Assembly (NCBI GenBank): GCA_964547645.1
Contig: CAZJOM010000082.1
Location: 1-17,422, forward strand
Length of the DNA: 17,422 nt
DNA from: SZUA-430 sp964547645
GTDB taxonomy: Bacteria; Pseudomonadota; Alphaproteobacteria; Micropepsales; Micropepsaceae
Direction: 5' to 3'
The stretch's first letter is position 1. Each line of letters begins with the position of its first letter. The notes under the pieces are model-generated. The model did no database searches, had not been told where the DNA came from, and worked only from the letters and a program-made list of their open reading frames with translations. Position numbers and translations under genes: made by a program. Of the stretch, positions 15,044 through 17,422 are shown one piece after another.

Positions 15044-16489
15044 ATGACAGATTTTTTGATGATGGACGCCTCCGCGCTCAGCGCGGCGATCCGCGCCAAG
15101 CGCGTCTCAAGCGTCGAACTCATGCAGGCGACGCTGACCCACATCGCGCGGATTAACCCAAAGGTCAACGCGATCATCGATCTGCGCGACGGTGACGACC
15201 TCATGGCCGAAGCGCGCGCGTGCGACGACGATCTCGCCCGCGGACATTGGCGCGGCGTGCTGCACGGTTTTCCGCAAGCGATCAAGAACCTGGAGCCGGT
15301 GAAGGGCGTGCGCATGACGATGGGTTCGCCGCTGCTCAAGGATTTCATACCGCCCGCCGACAGCATCATGGTCGAGCGCATGCGCAACGCCGGCGCGATC
15401 ATCATCGGCCGGACGAACACGCCGGCGTTCGGCCTCGGCTCGCACTCGTACAATCCCGTCCACGGCACCACGCTGAACGCGTACGACCAGCGCGTGAGCG
15501 CCGGTGGCAGCAGTGGCGGCGCCGCGGTCGCGGTGGCACTGCGCCTGTTGCCGGTCGCCGACGGCGGCGACTACGGCGGCAGCCTGCGCAACCCCGCCGG
15601 CTGGAACAACATTTTCGCGCTGCGCCCGAGTGTCGGCCGCGTGCCGGCAACCCAGCGCGACGTGTGGATGCCGGGCATGTCGGTGCTCGGCCCCATGGCG
15701 CGCAACGTTCCCGACCTCGCGCTGCTACTAGGCGTGCAAGCGGGCTTCGACGCGCGCGCGCCGCAATCGCTCGACGGAACACTCGATCTCTCGCCCGGGG
15801 CGCTCGACGTCGACATAAAGGGCAAGCGCATCGCCTGGCTTGGCGACTTCGGCGGGAAAATCCCGTTCGAGCCCGGCGTGCTGGACCTCTGCCGCACGGC
15901 GCTCAAAACGTTCGAGAGCATGGGCTGCATCGTAGAAGAGGCGGTGCCCGACTATCCGGTCGACAAAGCCTGGCGCGCGTTCTTGACCTTGCGCGCCTGG
16001 CACGGCGGCTCGCCGCTGCTCGCATTCTATGAGGATTCGAAGCGGCGCGCGCTGCTGAACCCGCAGGCCATTTATGAAATCGAAAGTGGCGCAAAGCTCT
16101 CCGCTTACGACCTGTCTGCCGCATCAATGGTCCGCACACACTGGACCGAGTCCGTGCGCAAGCTGTTCGAGCGTTACGACTTTCTGGTCGCGCCCACCGC
16201 GCAGCTGTTCCCGTTCGATGCCACCTGGGATTGGCCGAAAGAAATCGCGGGCGCCAAAATGGAAACCTATCACGAATGGATGAAGGTCGCGATCGCGATC
16301 ACCATGACCTCATGCCCCGTGACCGCAGTGCCTGCAGGCTTCAACGCAGCAGGCTTGCCCATGGGCCTGCAACTCGTCGGCCCAATCCACGACGAAGTCG
16401 CGTGCCTGCAACTCGCTCACGCCTACGATAGCGCGACGCGGTGGACGGCGTTGCGGCTGCCGCAATTGTTGGCGGGGGAGGGGTATTGA
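15044..16489 (+). CDS. Amidase-signature family hydrolase
   Basis: This 481-aa enzyme carries the Ser-cisSer-Lys triad of the amidase-signature family. K81 sits in FPQAIKNL, cis-S156 in the GGSSGG loop, and nucleophile S180 in DYGGSLRNPA. The spacings (75 and 24 residues) equal those known for fatty acid amide hydrolase. The length is normal. Such enzymes hydrolyse amide bonds of small molecules, acyl amides or, in GatA, Gln-tRNA-linked glutamine. No gatB or gatC is adjacent and the sequence looks like a stand-alone amidase, so GatA is unlikely. No signal peptide is seen, so it is probably cytoplasmic. ATG 15044 has GAGAGGGG at good spacing, whereas an upstream in-frame ATG at 14957 would overlap the divergent gene. 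The substrate is unknown. Confidence 0.94.
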   Translation: MTDFLMMDASALSAAIRAKRVSSVELMQATLTHIARINPKVNAIIDLRDGDDLMAEARACDDDLARGHWRGVLHGFPQAIKNLEPVKGVRMTMGSPLLKDFIPPADSIMVERMRNAGAIIIGRTNTPAFGLGSHSYNPVHGTTLNAYDQRVSAGGSSGGAAVAVALRLLPVADGGDYGGSLRNPAGWNNIFALRPSVGRVPATQRDVWMPGMSVLGPMARNVPDLALLLGVQAGFDARAPQSLDGTLDLSPGALDVDIKGKRIAWLGDFGGKIPFEPGVLDLCRTALKTFESMGCIVEEAVPDYPVDKAWRAFLTLRAWHGGSPLLAFYEDSKRRALLNPQAIYEIESGAKLSAYDLSAASMVRTHWTESVRKLFERYDFLVAPTAQLFPFDATWDWPKEIAGAKMETYHEWMKVAIAITMTSCPVTAVPAGFNAAGLPMGLQLVGPIHDEVACLQLAHAYDSATRWTALRLPQLLAGEGY

Positions 16490-16516
16490 GCGCGAGCCGC
16501 TATTGACGGATGTTGG

Positions 16517-16684
16517 TTATCGCGTCACCGCTTTGCGAGCGCGCGGTCGATCAGTGGAGCGTAACTCTTCTTGCCGGAGCCGCTTCACGCGCAGCTTGAT
16601 CGCAGTCTGCTGCGCCGGCGAAAATGTGGTGTCAATTTCCGCGAGCATCTTGGCGCCCACCACGCGCTTGAGTTTTTTCTTCAT
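16517..16684 (-). CDS. Small basic protein, unknown
   Basis: A 55-residue ORF starts at ATG 16684 with GAGGGTGAG at plausible ribosome-binding distance. It begins MKKKLKRVVGAKMLAEID and is rich in Lys and Arg with a hydrophobic-amphipathic middle (FSPAQQTAIKLRVKRL). It lies 31 bases downstream of the cysteine-rich protein gene on the same strand, so it could be co-transcribed. I recognise no family. Small size and lack of a domain leave open a chance ORF. Confidence 0.45.
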   Translation of the reverse strand: MKKKLKRVVGAKMLAEIDTTFSPAQQTAIKLRVKRLRQEELRSTDRPRARKAVTR

Positions 16685-16715
16685 CGTTGTCTCACCCTCG
16701 ATCGAGTTTAGACGT

Positions 16716-17422
16716 TCAAAGCCGCGCGCGAAACCCCGGCGTCAGAAACTCCACCGGTATCGCCACCGGATGAAACGACCCCTCCGCGCACGAGAGCACG
16801 AACGTGTTCAGATCGACGAACACCGCGCCTTTCTCGACATAAACGCCGTCCCGCGCAAAGTCGCGGTTGAGATCGTCGGCAAGCTGTTTGCGCATGAACG
16901 CCTTGTCGTCCGCACCGGCGTTCGCCGCCACGAAGGTTTCGATCAACCGCGCCTTCAACGCGGGCAGAAGTTGCGGCGCCACCGCATCTGCCAGCACCAA
17001 CCGCGCCCCTGTCGTCGCATCGAAGGAAGAAAGCCGCACCGCGCCATGGCACGACCCATTGCACCCGCGGCAATCGTCGAGCTCGTAGATCGCCGTCGAA
17101 ACCGTGCGCGCCGTGACCGAGAACTTCAACGCTGCGCGCAACACACTATTGCTCGCCGTCGTGCATGTCGTCGCCGCAGCCGCGCGCCCCTCTTCGTCGT
17201 TGACGGAGCGAAACCCCGGCACCGGCCCCTTGAAGTCGAAGTGCTGCACCACTTCCTTGCACACGCACTTGCCCTCAGGGCAGGGCGGCTCTTCATCCCC
17301 GCGCGGGCGCAACGTGACAGTCCGCTCGCGCGTCACCACCTCAACCCGCAAATCCCGCCCGACGGTTACCGCCGGCAACCGCGGACAATCCCGCAGCTCC
17401 CCCGCAATAGAATCGCACCCGG
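16716..17422 (-). CDS. Cysteine-rich, probably exported protein (5' end off the window)
   Basis: The frame is open to the right edge, so the start is missing; 234 residues are visible. Ten cysteines are arranged as CPEGKCVC (47-54), C86, CRGCNGSC (117-124) and C211, plus two near the visible start. This suggests disulfides and export, or metal binding. The first complete codons read GCDSIAG and could be a lipobox cysteine. The later part (GARLVLADAVAPQLLPALK, then GVYVEKGAVFVDL and HPVAIPVEFLTP) loosely recalls the DUF3298/RsiV-type extracellular domain, with its final IPxxxL pattern. That is a weak by-eye match. A TTG 17378 start has no ribosome binding site and lies inside the frame. The gene probably shares a transcript with the 55-aa ORF. 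Confidence 0.75.
   Translation of the reverse strand, partial: GCDSIAGELRDCPRLPAVTVGRDLRVEVVTRERTVTLRPRGDEEPPCPEGKCVCKEVVQHFDFKGPVPGFRSVNDEEGRAAAATTCTTASNSVLRAALKFSVTARTVSTAIYELDDCRGCNGSCHGAVRLSSFDATTGARLVLADAVAPQLLPALKARLIETFVAANAGADDKAFMRKQLADDLNRDFARDGVYVEKGAVFVDLNTFVLSCAEGSFHPVAIPVEFLTPGFRARL

Noticed and set aside
15044..16489. GatA subunit of the glutamyl-tRNA amidotransferase
   Set aside because: The triad fits any amidase-signature enzyme. No gatB or gatC is nearby and the motif surroundings (FPQAIKNLEP, LRLLPVADGGDYGGS) look like a stand-alone amidase.
16567..16583. A 17-base stretch identical to secA 18-34 (CTTCTTGCCGGAGCCGC), suggesting a SEC-C remnant
   Set aside because: The matching GSGKK frame has a stop immediately upstream and lacks the cysteines of the motif. 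In GC-rich DNA a chance 17-mer is plausible.
1..17422. CRISPR arrays, tRNA or rRNA genes, insertion sequences, phage or defence genes
   Set aside because: No regularly spaced repeats, transposase or integrase motifs, tRNA-like cloverleaf or rRNA signatures were seen on reading. This is not an exhaustive computational search.

Overview
The window is GC-rich, about 62% by eye, with dense short-spaced genes, Shine-Dalgarno (SD) starts and some GTG/TTG starts. The SecA sequence (start MLGLTSLAKKIFGSSNDR, C-terminal zinc motif) points to an alphaproteobacterium, perhaps a Caulobacterales/Hyphomonadaceae relative; that lineage call is inference. Two runs of exactly 100 N (9460-9559 and 13289-13388) are scaffold gaps of probably unknown length, so this is a draft or metagenome-assembled scaffold. 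Gene neighbourhoods across the gaps are not guaranteed.

Layout. 1-2720 (-): secA, lacking only its last few codons. 2721-3048: divergent promoter region. 3049-4707 (+): secreted HExxH metallopeptidase-like protein. 4720-8035 (-): apparent operon lrp/asnC-type regulator > zinc-free MDR oxidoreductase > small lipoprotein > NAD(P)-dependent extended SDR, followed by a frameshifted remnant that resembles the MDR C-terminus. 8180-9459 (+): lipoprotein alpha/beta hydrolase cut by gap 1. 9560-10255 (+): AraC-family regulator whose start lies in gap 1. 10329-11471 (+) and 11477-13288 (-): two convergent class C beta-lactamase-fold serine hydrolases; the second has a four-helix membrane domain and loses its start in gap 2. 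13408-14973 (-): 62-aa membrane protein > fatty-acid-desaturase-like di-iron enzyme > SnoaL-like lipoprotein. 15044-16489 (+): amidase-signature hydrolase. 16517-17422 (-): cysteine-rich exported protein (5' end off the window) and a 55-codon basic ORF.

How the genes relate. Apart from secA this is an accessory metabolic and envelope region: hydrolases, oxidoreductases, and lipoproteins or exported proteins with local one-component regulators. The best-supported linked unit is the lrp-MDR-lipoprotein-SDR operon. Its promoter carries a dyad whose arms overlap the putative -35 and -10 hexamers, and the MDR ribosome binding site lies inside a perfect 7-bp inverted repeat. The second unit is the membrane protein/desaturase/SnoaL operon, with an ATGA overlap.

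I saw no CRISPR array, transposase, phage gene, rRNA, tRNA or recognisable defence system, and I do not claim a new multi-gene system. The most distinctive observations are the decayed MDR tail, the palindromic RBS, the lrp promoter dyad, the membrane-fused beta-lactamase-fold protein, and the uncharacterised exported proteins.
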